37,509 nucleotides of DNA from Planctomycetaceae bacterium (GCA_018699955.1 JABISG010000067.1:1-37509); one strand, 5' to 3'; numbered from the stretch's first letter, positions 9,428-16,953 are shown. Notes: a model not told the origin generated them from the sequence alone. A program made the numbers and translations.

Positions 9428-9715
9428 CGAACCATTGTGATTCGTCTGCTTTCCCAACTTACCACACCAGTTGTTTGCCAGACTCTTACCAGAACGTCGT
9501 TCCCGCGGAGGCGGGAACCCAGCGAATTGGCAAGCAGCACTTCAAAACCATCGACCGCCCCACCTCACCCCGCACGATGGTCGGCGAATCAACTGGATTC
9601 CCGCCTGCGCGGGAATGACGCAAAATGTGTCGATGACTACGAGGCTAACAAACAACGGAATCGAACCATCGCGATTCGCCCGTTCCCCCCACTTGCCACA
9701 CCAGTTGTTTGCCAG
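9428..9715. repeat. Composite repeat: two 54-bp direct arms enclosing an inverted pair of 28-bp REP-like palindromes
   Basis: The outer arms (9428-9481, 9662-9715) are the same length without gaps and differ at 9 of 54 positions, eight or more of them in the first 34 bases; both end CCACACCAGTTGTTTGCCAG. The inner arms (9495-9522, 9593-9620) are inverted to each other with 3 differences in 28, and each contains a TTCCCGC / GCGGGAA palindrome. This resembles a REP/BIME or small non-autonomous element. No transposase lies in the window. Confidence 0.7.
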
Positions 9716-9816
9716 CCTATTAGAAAGCCTTTCTTTTTGGCGCCCCGGCCATCGCAAGCCGTAAGCAGCCGTTGGGAGTTTCTCGGACTGCCTGTGAACC
9801 GGCGACGCCGAAGGAT

Positions 9817-9822
9817 TATAAT
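9817..9822 (+). promoter_or_regulatory. TATAAT -10 box upstream of the deacetylase-like gene
   Basis: A perfect TATAAT lies 55 bases before the ATG at 9878. The -35 region at the right distance (about TGTGAA, 18-base spacing) is weak, so this is a modest prediction. Confidence 0.35.
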
Positions 9823-9877
9823 TGTGGCTAAAAGGATATCGCGATTTCTGTTGTTCGCATCCGGAAAGAGGGCCGTC

Positions 9878-10888
9878 ATGCCAGGTTTATCACGCGACTC
9901 GGGAGATTGGACGCGGCGGTCGTTTCTTGCCGCTGCCGTCGGAGGAACGCTGGCGACGGCTGTCGGCATTTCGCGGGCCGGCAAAGACCCTAAGAAGGCG
10001 CAGATCGGCATCACGCTCGATTTGGAAATGAGCCGCCATTACCCCAAGCGGGGCATGCTCGAATGGGATTACCAAAAGGGCAACCTCGACGAAGCGACGA
10101 AACAATATTCGCTTCGGGCGGCGCGTGTGGCGAAGGAACGCGGCGGAAAGATTCATTTCTTCTGCGTCGGCCGCGTACTGGAACAGCCCGACATCGGTTG
10201 GCTGCAGGAGATCATCAAAGAAGGTCACCCGGTCGGCAACCACACCTACGACCACGTCAATGTTTGGACGAAAGACCCGAAACAAACACAGTTTCGTTTC
10301 CAGCGTTCCCCGTGGCTGATTCGCGGGAAAGAGGCGGCCGACATCGTTCGCGAAAACGTGCGCGTCACCACGCTGGCAATGAAAGAACGGCTCGGCATCG
10401 TTCCAGACGGTTTCCGCACACCGGGCGGATCGAACAATGCGCTGAACGGTCGCGAAGATATCCAGAAACTGTTGCTCGACGAGGGGTTTCGCTGGGTCAG
10501 TTCCAAGTACCCGGCCCACAAGTCGGGCGAGATCATGAAGCCGCCCACTCTCGACGTCTACGCATCGATTGTCAGAGCACAAGCCGAAGCACAGCCGTAC
10601 GTTTATCCAACCGGGCTGATCGAAATCCCGATGAGTCCCATCAGCGACGTCACCGCATTTCGCAGCAAATACTGGAAACTCGAATATTTTCTCAAAGCAG
10701 TGCGACTCGCCACCGAATGGGCTATTGAAAACCGAGCCGTCTTCGATTTCCTCGCGCACCCCTCGTGTCTGGTGGTGGAAGACCCTGGCTTTGAAACGAT
10801 CAAACTGATTTGCGATATCGTAAAAGACGCCGGTGACAAAGCTCAGATTGTGGGACTGAGTACGATTGCCGATGGTGTGCGCGGTTGA
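9878..10888 (+). CDS. Tat-exported polysaccharide deacetylase (NodB-fold, CE4-like)
   Basis: 336 residues from the ATG at 9878, preceded by GGAAAGAGGG. A twin-arginine signal lies at the N-terminus (WTRRSFLAAA, R13-R14). NodB-homology motifs are visible. The first motif is TLDLE (D48, E50) instead of the usual TFDD, comparable to the DxE form seen in some CE4 relatives. The zinc pair is HTYDH (H122, H126). The third motif is FRTPGG (R180), and the late His is in FLAHPS (H294). A metal-dependent N- or O-deacetylase acting on an envelope polysaccharide is therefore likely, folded in the cytoplasm and exported by Tat. The open frame upstream (to 9011) is repeat DNA and was not used. Substrate is unknown. 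Confidence 0.85.
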   Translation: MPGLSRDSGDWTRRSFLAAAVGGTLATAVGISRAGKDPKKAQIGITLDLEMSRHYPKRGMLEWDYQKGNLDEATKQYSLRAARVAKERGGKIHFFCVGRVLEQPDIGWLQEIIKEGHPVGNHTYDHVNVWTKDPKQTQFRFQRSPWLIRGKEAADIVRENVRVTTLAMKERLGIVPDGFRTPGGSNNALNGREDIQKLLLDEGFRWVSSKYPAHKSGEIMKPPTLDVYASIVRAQAEAQPYVYPTGLIEIPMSPISDVTAFRSKYWKLEYFLKAVRLATEWAIENRAVFDFLAHPSCLVVEDPGFETIKLICDIVKDAGDKAQIVGLSTIADGVRG

Positions 10889-10892
10889 TTTT

Positions 10893-10930
10893 GACGCAAA
10901 GGTGCGAAGACGCAAAGTTTCGCAGAGACA
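10893..10930 (+). repeat. Short internal direct repeat (GACGCAAAG-type) before the isochorismatase-fold gene
   Basis: Bases 10893-10930 contain GACGCAAAG, GTGCGAAG and GACGCAAAG in a row, then TTTCGCAGAGAC. A related string (CAAAGATGCAGAGACCGCAA) lies at 9368-9387. Low-complexity intergenic repeats of this type are often dispersed; no function is assigned. Confidence 0.45.
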
Positions 10931-10945
10931 AGGAAAGACTCCACT

Positions 10946-12028
10946 ATGAAAACCGAACACGTGCTGTGCCCGTTGCTGTTGGCTGTGACTTTGTCTCTCG
11001 TTGATGATCCGGCCGCTGCCGGTGAGAAACCGTTGCGGTTGTATTCGAATCAACTGACATTGCTGAAAGATCCGAAACCGTTGTTGGGTGATCATCCGGA
11101 GTTTGTGCAGCCGGTGAAGGAACGGCGGCGTTATGAAGCGCCGATTTTGGTGGACGATGCCGATGCCGATTTGGAAGTGCGTGCCTGGCGGTTTTCGTAC
11201 AATGCGCGTGGGATCATCGAGATGCCGAACCGTTTGCGGGCCGATCAGACGGCGGTGATCATGGTGCATCCTTGGGGTATCGATGACGGGCAGGGTTGGA
11301 ACACGCCCGAGCCGGCCGGCGTTGCCGACTTTTGTACCATCGACAAGAATCACCTCGCAGCCCGGCACACGCGTGAAGTGATCGACCCGTTTCTGAAACG
11401 GATGCGCAAACAGGTTCCATTGATTTTATACAGCCTGCCGGGCGAAGAAGATCCGATTCGTAAAAAACTGTACCGCTCCTTTCGCGGCACACCGACAGCG
11501 AAACAACGGGCCGAGGGAAAGAAAGAACTCAAGACGCGACTGACCAGTTTTCGTTATGAAGGCGAGCCGTTGATTCGCTCGTTGAAACTTTCGGCCGAGA
11601 CGCCGGTGATCGATTACTTTGCCCAATTCCCCGGTTTGGACGCCGGTCCGAAGTACAACAACGATGGATTCTGGAACCTGCCGATTCCCGTCACCAGCGA
11701 TGTGACCGTTCATGATGACGACGTGGTAATTTACGATGCCGAAGGTTACACGCCGCTGAAGGAATTCCTCAAAGCGAACGGCATTCGCCACGTAATGTTA
11801 ACCGGTTATGCCACCGACATGTGCTTCTGCCGGACGACGGCGGGTTACGAAAACCTGTCGCGTGACTTCAACGTGTTCCTGGTGGGCGATGCAACCTTGG
11901 CAACATTCCCGGCCAACGACACCCCCCGGTATGCGACCAACGCCCACATTTCGTTCGCGTCGCTCAATCAATTGATTACGCAGGTGTCGTGGGTGAAGAC
12001 GGTCGGAAAGCGCGCTGAAGCGAAATAG
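10946..12028 (+). CDS. Secreted isochorismatase-fold (cysteine hydrolase-like) protein
   Basis: 360 residues; ATG preceded by AAGGAAAG. The N-terminus is a signal peptide (CPLLLAVTLSLVDDPAAAG). The C-terminal half carries HVMLTGYATDMCFCRTTAGY and then VFLVGDATLATFP. This matches the isochorismatase-family nucleophile segment, with the cysteine at C293 and the following strand ending in D-A. The usual Asp on the first core strand (LLVIDxQ) is not seen: that strand reads TAVIMVHPWGIDDG, with H108 where Asp is expected. The chain is also longer than the 180-220 residues common in the family, with an insert at about 140-240. It may be a divergent hydrolase or a non-catalytic relative. It is convergent with purD. 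Confidence 0.75.
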   Translation: MKTEHVLCPLLLAVTLSLVDDPAAAGEKPLRLYSNQLTLLKDPKPLLGDHPEFVQPVKERRRYEAPILVDDADADLEVRAWRFSYNARGIIEMPNRLRADQTAVIMVHPWGIDDGQGWNTPEPAGVADFCTIDKNHLAARHTREVIDPFLKRMRKQVPLILYSLPGEEDPIRKKLYRSFRGTPTAKQRAEGKKELKTRLTSFRYEGEPLIRSLKLSAETPVIDYFAQFPGLDAGPKYNNDGFWNLPIPVTSDVTVHDDDVVIYDAEGYTPLKEFLKANGIRHVMLTGYATDMCFCRTTAGYENLSRDFNVFLVGDATLATFPANDTPRYATNAHISFASLNQLITQVSWVKTVGKRAEAK

Positions 12029-12037
12029 ATGATGCGG

Positions 12038-12054
12038 CGCGACCACTGGTCGCG
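12038..12054. repeat. 17-base inverted repeat between convergent genes
   Basis: CGCGACCA, a central C, then TGGTCGCG. It fills the 48-base gap between the isochorismatase-fold gene stop (12028) and the purD stop (12077). There is no T-tract. A terminator-like or REP-like role is inferred. Confidence 0.6.
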
Positions 12055-12076
12055 GCTTTACAACTGTCGGATTCGA

Positions 12077-13351
12077 TCAATCGCGGGCTTTGTCGGAGAT
12101 GTCTTTGCGACACCAGGCGCCGTCCCAGCGGATGCATTTGACCGCTTGATAAGCGCGGAGTTTTGCGGCGGCGATGGTGTCGCCCATCGCGGTGACGCCC
12201 AGCACACGGCCGCCGTTGGTGAGAATCTGGTTGCCTTGCTTGATGGTACCCGCGTGGAAGACTTTGACGTCCTCAAGCGCAGCGGCGTCTTCCAGTCCGC
12301 GAATGGGACGGCCCTTTTCGTAGTCGCCCGGATAGCCGTCCGATGCCATCACCACGCAAATGGCGGGCCGCTGGTCCCACTCCAATGCCGGGATTTCGGC
12401 GAGTCGGCCTTCGGCCGCCGCCAACAGCACTTCGGCCAGATCGGATTTGAGCCGCATCAGTACCGGTTGCGCTTCGGGATCACCAAACCGCACGTTGTAT
12501 TCGAGGACCTTGGGCGTGTCCCCGCAAATCATCAACCCGGCGTACAGAATTCCGCAGAATTCACGACCGTCCTTTTTCAACGCGTGCACGGTGGGAACGA
12601 GAACTTCGGAGACAATGTTGTCCATCAGTTCGGGCGTGACTAACGGCGTCGGTGAGTACGCACCCATGCCGCCGGTGTTCGGCCCGAGGTCTCCGTCGTA
12701 CGCAGGTTTGTGATCCTGGGCGGTTTCCAGCGGAATGATGGTTTTGCCCTGCACCATCGCGAGGATGCTCACCTCCTCGCCGACCAACCGCTCTTCAATA
12801 ATCACACGGTCGCCCGCATCGCCGAAGGCACGTTCGACCATAATGGTTTCAATCGCCCTGAGCGCTTCACTCCGCGACGAACAGACGATGACCCCTTTGC
12901 CGGCGGCCAGACCGTCGGCCTTCACCACGAACGATGTCGCTTCGCGGTCTTGCAGATAACTCTGGGCGGCGTCAGCATGTTTGAAGACTTGGAAGTCGGC
13001 GGTCGGAACGTTGGCGTGCTGCATCAACTGCTTGGAAAAGACTTTGCTGCCTTCCAGTTCCGCCGCCGCAGCTCGCGGACCGAACACCGGCAATCCGGCG
13101 TCGAGAAACGCATCGGCAACTCCCGCCATCAACGGCACTTCAGGGCCAACCACCGTCAGACCGATCTGGTTGTCCTTCGCGAATTTCACCAACCGCGTGG
13201 CATCGGTGCCGCTGATATCCACATTCGTGCCGTCTTCGCCAGTCCCGGCATTTCCCGGTGCGCAGAACACCTCATCGACGGAAGCCGACTGTGCCAATTT
13301 CCAGACCAGCGCGTGTTCGCGGCCCCCCTGTCCAATCACCAAAACCTTCAT
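12077..13351 (-). CDS. purD: Phosphoribosylamine--glycine ligase (GAR synthetase)
   Basis: 424 residues, the usual length. PurD joins glycine to 5-phosphoribosylamine with ATP in the second step of purine synthesis, in the cytoplasm. The start [20 protein letters not shown] is the family's N-terminal nucleotide-fold signature. The ATP-grasp part shows [17 protein letters not shown] and the metal/substrate region shows [16 protein letters not shown] and [13 protein letters not shown]. The C-terminus has [16 protein letters not shown]. The very end ([11 protein letters not shown]) is a normal family extension. It is not in a pur operon here; neighbours on both sides are unrelated. Confidence 0.96.
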   Translation of the reverse strand: MKVLVIGQGGREHALVWKLAQSASVDEVFCAPGNAGTGEDGTNVDISGTDATRLVKFAKDNQIGLTVVGPEVPLMAGVADAFLDAGLPVFGPRAAAAELEGSKVFSKQLMQHANVPTADFQVFKHADAAQSYLQDREATSFVVKADGLAAGKGVIVCSSRSEALRAIETIMVERAFGDAGDRVIIEERLVGEEVSILAMVQGKTIIPLETAQDHKPAYDGDLGPNTGGMGAYSPTPLVTPELMDNIVSEVLVPTVHALKKDGREFCGILYAGLMICGDTPKVLEYNVRFGDPEAQPVLMRLKSDLAEVLLAAAEGRLAEIPALEWDQRPAICVVMASDGYPGDYEKGRPIRGLEDAAALEDVKVFHAGTIKQGNQILTNGGRVLGVTAMGDTIAAAKLRAYQAVKCIRWDGAWCRKDISDKARD

Positions 13352-13692
13352 TGTCGCTTTGTCTCTCTGAATCTTCGAGTCGCGGTTGATGCCGTTCCAA
13401 TACGGCCAACCTGATAACTATCGCGGAAACTCAGCGACAGTCAACGTTCGCGAAGAAAAACGCAGCAGGTTGCCTGAAATGCGTTCCCGATGATCCAGCA
13501 GAAAACTGAAGAATTGTCCGTTCCGCCTGTTGAAAGTCTCACCCGGTTCGCGTTTTTACTTCTGTAGACACATCTCAAGTTTCAATTCGGAACAGTTTGC
13601 TCGATCCGGCACGCATTTTCGCGTCGTTCACGACGCAGTGGGTTTCATTGTCGGCAACGCAGACTGAACCACCATCCTGGAAAGGACTTACG
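13352..13692. other. 341-base divergent intergenic region; one small hairpin
   Basis: This lies between the purD start and the start of the Gly-rich protein gene, so it should hold both promoters. I see no convincing paired -35/-10. A perfect six-base stem with a TTCA loop (GCGTCG-TTCA-CGACGC, 13621-13636) lies 57 bases upstream of the ATG at 13693 and would be in the 5' leader. Nothing else stands out. Confidence 0.5.
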
Positions 13693-14250
13693 ATGAAGAC
13701 TCTCGCATATCCGGCAACCTTCAGATTTGCCGGCAAAGGACGATTGTTGTTCGCGGCGATTGCCGTCGGGACGGCGTTCAGTTTGGTGGTGGCCGACTCG
13801 GCTCACGCGCAAGGACGGTGTGGCGGCGGGGGAGGTGGTGGCGGAGGAATGCGAATGGCTGGCGGAGGCATGGGCGGCGGAATGCGGATGGGCGGCGGAG
13901 GCATGGGTGGCGGAATGGGAATGGGCCGTCCTGGCGGCGGCGGCGGTGGTGGAGCAGGAGGCGGAATGCAGGGGATGCAGCAGTGCATGCAGATGCAACA
14001 GCAAATGCAGCAACGGCAACAGGGTCAGGCCATGATGATGATGAGGCAGCAGGCGATTCGCCGCAACATCGTCGCTCGCCAGCAACAGGCGCAAAGACAA
14101 CAACGGCAACTCCAACTGCAGGCCAAGCGCGCATCGCAGCCCATGACGAGGAGACAACAGCTTGTGGAACGGTTGAAGGCGAGGGAAGCCGAACGACGCG
14201 AGAAGCGACTGGCGCGCCGCGATCGTTCGGGAAATCGAACGAATGCGTGA
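13693..14250 (+). CDS. Secreted low-complexity Gly/Met/Gln-rich protein with basic C-terminus
   Basis: 185 residues; the ATG at 13693 follows AAAGGA. A signal peptide with an extended basic front (KGRLLFAAIAVGTAFSLVVADSAHAQ) is followed by three compositional blocks. Residues about 41-88 are Gly/Met repeats (GGGMGGGMRMGGGGMGGG). About 88-125 is Met/Gln-rich (MQQCMQMQQQMQQRQQGQ). The rest is Gln/Arg/Lys-rich and probably helical. There are two cysteines outside the signal region. No domain is recognised. Methionine clusters could bind soft metals or simply reflect disorder; both are guesses. A strong hairpin at 14285-14333 follows the gene. Confidence 0.7.
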   Translation: MKTLAYPATFRFAGKGRLLFAAIAVGTAFSLVVADSAHAQGRCGGGGGGGGGMRMAGGGMGGGMRMGGGGMGGGMGMGRPGGGGGGGAGGGMQGMQQCMQMQQQMQQRQQGQAMMMMRQQAIRRNIVARQQQAQRQQRQLQLQAKRASQPMTRRQQLVERLKAREAERREKRLARRDRSGNRTNA

Positions 14251-14284
14251 CGTCGTTCGCGATGAAAGTTGAAGAACGAGAACT

Positions 14285-14333
14285 GCGGGATTGAGTGTCA
14301 TCATCAATTTGTTGATCGATGACCTCATCCCGC
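14285..14333 (+). terminator. Long imperfect hairpin after the Gly-rich gene
   Basis: The arms GCGGGAT-GAG-GTCATC-CAA (14285-14307) pair with TTG-GATGAC-CTC-ATCCCGC (14311-14333) with small bulges and a TTTG loop. About 19 pairs form. There is no following T-tract, so it could be a terminator of unusual type or a 3' stabilising structure. It starts 35 bases after the stop at 14250. Confidence 0.55.
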
Positions 14334-14422
14334 CCAGCGGGCCTCACCATAAGTTTTGTCGATCACATCTGAGTGCATCTCGAATTCACATCTCACAGAA
14401 TCAGCCCGCAGGGGAAAACAAC

Positions 14423-14647
14423 ATGTCCGCAATCGTCACAAGCAATCTGGCCAGCCCCCATCAAACCGCCGAAATCCGCAACCAGACGGTCCGCGATCCC
14501 ACGCAAGCGGAAATCTACGAACGCTCCGCAGAAATCCGGCAAACCTGGACTCAAACCCGCTGGCGAAAAGAAACCAAGGGAATTCGCAGCCGCCGCTGGA
14601 CGGTCCCCGAAGTCCGGGTTGCGCCATCCGCGCTTGAGTTTGGTTAA
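14423..14647 (+). CDS. Small hypothetical protein, 74 residues
   Basis: The ATG at 14423 has AGGGGA eight bases upstream. The product begins MSAIVTSNLASPHQTAEIRN and is polar and basic, with DPTQAEIYERSAEIRQTWTQTRWRKE suggesting one or two helices and an Arg/Trp-rich end. There is no signal peptide. The frame is also open upstream to 14291, but that part crosses the hairpin. I do not recognise the family. Two other frames are open over the same bases, which weakens the call. Confidence 0.4.
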   Translation: MSAIVTSNLASPHQTAEIRNQTVRDPTQAEIYERSAEIRQTWTQTRWRKETKGIRSRRWTVPEVRVAPSALEFG

Positions 14648-14722
14648 ACGCGGGTTTTGAATATCGATTGGTGTTTCCGGGTGCGACGATTCGCGAAATC
14701 GACCCGTGCGCAGCTTTGCCCC

Positions 14723-14757
14723 GCAGCTCGACCTGTCTAGAATCAAGGTCGAGCTGC
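14723..14757. promoter_or_regulatory. Perfect 12-bp stem-loop upstream of the methyltransferase gene
   Basis: GCAGCTCGACCT (14723-14734) and its exact reverse complement (14746-14757) enclose an 11-base loop containing TCTAGA. It lies 43 bases before the ATG at 14801 and 75 bases after the stop at 14647. It may end the upstream transcript or lie in the methyltransferase leader. No T-tract follows. Confidence 0.5.
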
Positions 14758-14800
14758 TGACGAAGGGCAATGCCAACTGCGATTCCGGGAACACCGCTGC

Positions 14801-15967
14801 ATGAATGAGGAAACGGAACTGCTGCTGCAATTGCGGCAGATGCCGGAAATCTTCGAGTTGATCGAGACGGCGTCCGAATCGGAACTCGTTCTGCAGAACC
14901 GCCTGCGGCAGGAGTATTCCGATGGGTTGGTGCGCGCAGCGCTTTCGCTCGTCGAACTGCGAAAACGCGGGCAGAAAAAATTCTCGCGGGCCGATTCGAT
15001 GTGGCTCGATCGCCGCGGATTGGAACAGGCAACTCCCGAAGCCGTCGCGATTCACAAGGCGAAACGGTTCAGCGGACGGGTGAGCGACTACTGCACGGGG
15101 ATTGGTGCCGACGCCGTCGCGTTGGCGGCCCACTGCGACGTGACCGGTGCCGACATCAACCCCGCCGCATGCTTGCGGGCGAAATGGAACGCCGAGGTTT
15201 ACGGCGTCGATTCGCGATTCGACATCGTTTGTGCCGATGTGGAACGGCTCACTTCTCCGGGTGGATTGGTCCACGTCGATCCCGATCGCCGCACGGGACG
15301 CGCCGGCAGTCGCAGTTTGCGGATCGAAGATTCCGTGCCATCGCTGGACACCCTCAAACGGATCATGCGGGAGTTCGAGGGCGGGGCGATCAAACTCAGT
15401 CCGGCATCGAATTTTGTGGGCAAGTTTCAGGACGTGGAAATTGAACTTGTCAGCCTGGCGGGCGAAGCGAAGGAAGCGACGATCTGGTTCGGCAGTCTGG
15501 CAACCCCCGGCCTCTGGCGGGCGACGGCTTTGCCTGCCGATGAAACTCTGGCCGGCGATCCACTCTCGGCCTACGCCGACATGTCCGCCGTTGGCCGTTA
15601 CGTCTACGATCCCAACCCGGCCATCGTTCGCGCCGGATTGATCGACCTGCTGTCATCACAAACAGAATTGGCGCGACTCGACGACGCGGAAGAATACTTG
15701 ACGTCGGATCAACTCGTCAATTCGGCGTTCGTGCAACCCTTCGAAGTGCTGGCCGAACTGCCGAACAACGACCGCACCATCCGCAAGTTTTTCCGCGACG
15801 CGAATTTCGGCCAGGTCGAAATCAAATGCCGCCACATCCCGATTCAAGTCGAAACCGTTCGCCGTAAGCTACAACTCGACGGCGACGCGGCAGGCGTGTT
15901 GATTTTTGCGCGAGTCGCCGGCAAGGCACGGGCGATTGTTTGTCGGCGTGTTACTTTGTTCGATTAG
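14801..15967 (+). CDS. Class I SAM-dependent methyltransferase with THUMP-like C-terminal domain
   Basis: 388 residues. A helical N-terminal part (1-90) precedes a Rossmann methyltransferase core. Motif I is DYCTGIGADAVALAA (96-110), followed by DVTGADINPAA with the acidic residue that binds the ribose of SAM. Residues 160-164 are DPDRR, in the position of the family's DPxRR motif. The C-terminal third, ending in the EIKCRHIPIQVETVRRKLQ region, resembles the THUMP-like domain found in RNA-directed methyltransferase relatives. An RNA substrate is therefore likely but not shown. No Shine-Dalgarno is visible before the ATG at 14801, and the start agrees with the expected N-terminus. Confidence 0.8.
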   Translation: MNEETELLLQLRQMPEIFELIETASESELVLQNRLRQEYSDGLVRAALSLVELRKRGQKKFSRADSMWLDRRGLEQATPEAVAIHKAKRFSGRVSDYCTGIGADAVALAAHCDVTGADINPAACLRAKWNAEVYGVDSRFDIVCADVERLTSPGGLVHVDPDRRTGRAGSRSLRIEDSVPSLDTLKRIMREFEGGAIKLSPASNFVGKFQDVEIELVSLAGEAKEATIWFGSLATPGLWRATALPADETLAGDPLSAYADMSAVGRYVYDPNPAIVRAGLIDLLSSQTELARLDDAEEYLTSDQLVNSAFVQPFEVLAELPNNDRTIRKFFRDANFGQVEIKCRHIPIQVETVRRKLQLDGDAAGVLIFARVAGKARAIVCRRVTLFD

Positions 15968-16014
15968 CGCAAGGGCTCCAGTCCCCCCATGACACGGCAG
16001 TTGAGGAACATTCG

Positions 16015-16419
16015 ATGAATAAACTGACGCCGACCGATGTAGACTTGCTGCTCAAGAGATTCCACGGTTTCCATGATGCTCAGTATCAAGGTATCGAGCT
16101 TGTCCCGCCAACGGCTCCCAACGAGAAATTCTCCTGCCGAATTTCACTTTTGGCACACGACCACAGCAATGAGTCAGTGGCCAAAGTTGTTTTTCTCCTC
16201 AACGGTATTCAAGACTTCCACATCCGCTACAACGATGTTTTCGACTATCCAAACGTGCGCGACGACATTGCAATAAAGACGTTTGGTGGCAAGGTGTTCT
16301 TCGATTTGGGATTCGCAGCGACAGAGCCTCAATCGCCAGACGACATCAGGCAATCCAACATATACTTCGTTGGGACGACTGTTTGGTTTGATGAAACTAC
16401 CACAGCCGGGAACCAGTGA
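16015..16419 (+). CDS. Hypothetical protein, 134 residues
   Basis: The ATG at 16015 has GAGGA seven bases upstream. The frame is open back to 15940 but that part overlaps the preceding gene. The product starts MNKLTPTDVDLLLKRFHGFH and continues with DAQYQGIELVPPT. It looks like a small soluble alpha+beta protein with several strands (VAKVVFLLNGIQDFHIRYNDVF, KVFFDLGFAA). There is no signal peptide. The FHGFHDA start and the size recall small immunity-type proteins, but no toxin gene is adjacent, so that is only a suggestion. Its third positions are less GC-rich than the neighbours', hinting at acquired DNA. Confidence 0.6.
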   Translation: MNKLTPTDVDLLLKRFHGFHDAQYQGIELVPPTAPNEKFSCRISLLAHDHSNESVAKVVFLLNGIQDFHIRYNDVFDYPNVRDDIAIKTFGGKVFFDLGFAATEPQSPDDIRQSNIYFVGTTVWFDETTTAGNQ

Positions 16420-16451
16420 AGCCGAATGAAACTACGTGAGGACAGACCGCT

Positions 16452-16466
16452 CGCGCAGGCTGCGCG
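16452..16466. repeat. 15-base inverted repeat between convergent small genes
   Basis: CGCGCAG, a central G, then CTGCGCG, located between the stops at 16419 and 16516. There is no T-tract. Confidence 0.5.
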
Positions 16467-16515
16467 TCACATCTTTGGGCTTCGATCTGAATGTTATCCT
16501 CATGACACGCGGCAC

Positions 16516-16746
16516 CTACGTTGCAGGAAACCCGTTGGGATCGAATTCGACGGTTCCCATAATGCTTCTTTCTTGAATTCTTGGGTTCGGTTTCAGCGCG
16601 ACTTTCGATTGGCCGATGCGAGTTTTCTCGCTGACGTACTGTTCGACGCGTTCTTCCAGTTCACGAAGTTCTTTGATTCGCGCCGCCGCTTCGGCAAGGT
16701 CGTTCCGGATTTCTTGCAGAAACGCGGCGTGGTGGCCCTGGTCCAT
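16516..16746 (-). CDS. Small coiled-coil hypothetical protein, 76 residues
   Basis: The ATG at 16746 (MDQGHHAAFLQEIRNDLAEA) has GAGGGA about six bases upstream on the minus strand, which decides this start over the longer open frame. Residues about 8-48 form a charged amphipathic helix (AAARIKELRELEERVEQYVSEK) likely to make a coiled coil. The tail is basic, then ends GTVEFDPNGFPAT. There is no signal peptide and no recognised family. It stands next to repeat-rich DNA. Confidence 0.55.
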   Translation of the reverse strand: MDQGHHAAFLQEIRNDLAEAAARIKELRELEERVEQYVSEKTRIGQSKVALKPNPRIQERSIMGTVEFDPNGFPAT

Positions 16747-16903
16747 TTCTATCCCTCGCTTGCGACGGAATACTGGTTCGCGCAATTGTGTCGCCCCCTG
16801 CGCTCACGACGAACCCACCAGGCAATTGCCCGGCGTACTACGAAGATTGCAAACGCCTCTGAGAACCGGACACTGTGAAATAAAACAATCAATCGTTGGA
16901 TGC

Positions 16904-16945
16904 CACCCAGCCACCCAAACCCCTTGCTCACGCGGCGGGCTGGTA
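16904..16945 (+). repeat. Repeat module copy 1 (ACCCAGCCACCCAAACCC-type)
   Basis: Begins ACCCAGCCACCCAAACCC and ends GCGGCGGGCTGGTAT. The second copy at 17205-17245 matches it almost throughout, differing mainly in the middle (CTTGCTCAC against TGGCTTG). Ends are partly complementary (CAGCC and GGCTG). Confidence 0.75.
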
Positions 16946-16953
16946 TATTACTC

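Larger units (their letters stand above)
9172..9877. other. 706-base gene-free, repeat-bearing stretch
   Basis: No gene is supported here. The stretch holds a composite repeat (direct 54-base arms at 9428-9481 and 9662-9715 enclosing inverted 28-base palindromic arms at 9495-9522 and 9593-9620) and a promoter near 9817 for the following gene. The open frame of the next gene runs back across it without a stop, but the repeats and the downstream Tat signal peptide show it is not coding. Confidence 0.7.

Noticed and set aside
9011..9877. Open frame extending the deacetylase-like gene upstream by 289 codons
   Set aside because: It crosses the composite repeat, overlaps the divergent flavoprotein gene and would bury a clear Tat signal peptide in the middle of the protein.
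9890..11368. 492-codon open frame on the minus strand across the deacetylase and isochorismatase-fold genes
   Set aside because: It is antisense to two genes with clear motifs and reflects GC-biased codon use. Its product shows no domain.
13840..13960. Regular GGCGGAGGCATGGG-like repetition that could suggest a CRISPR or VNTR array
   Set aside because: The repetition follows codons of a Gly/Met-rich protein in frame, with no spacers. No CRISPR-type array exists anywhere in the window.
13803..13988. Proline-rich 61-codon minus-strand frame
   Set aside because: It is simply the reverse complement of the Gly-rich codons (GGC/GGA read as GCC/CCG) of the real gene at 13693-14250.
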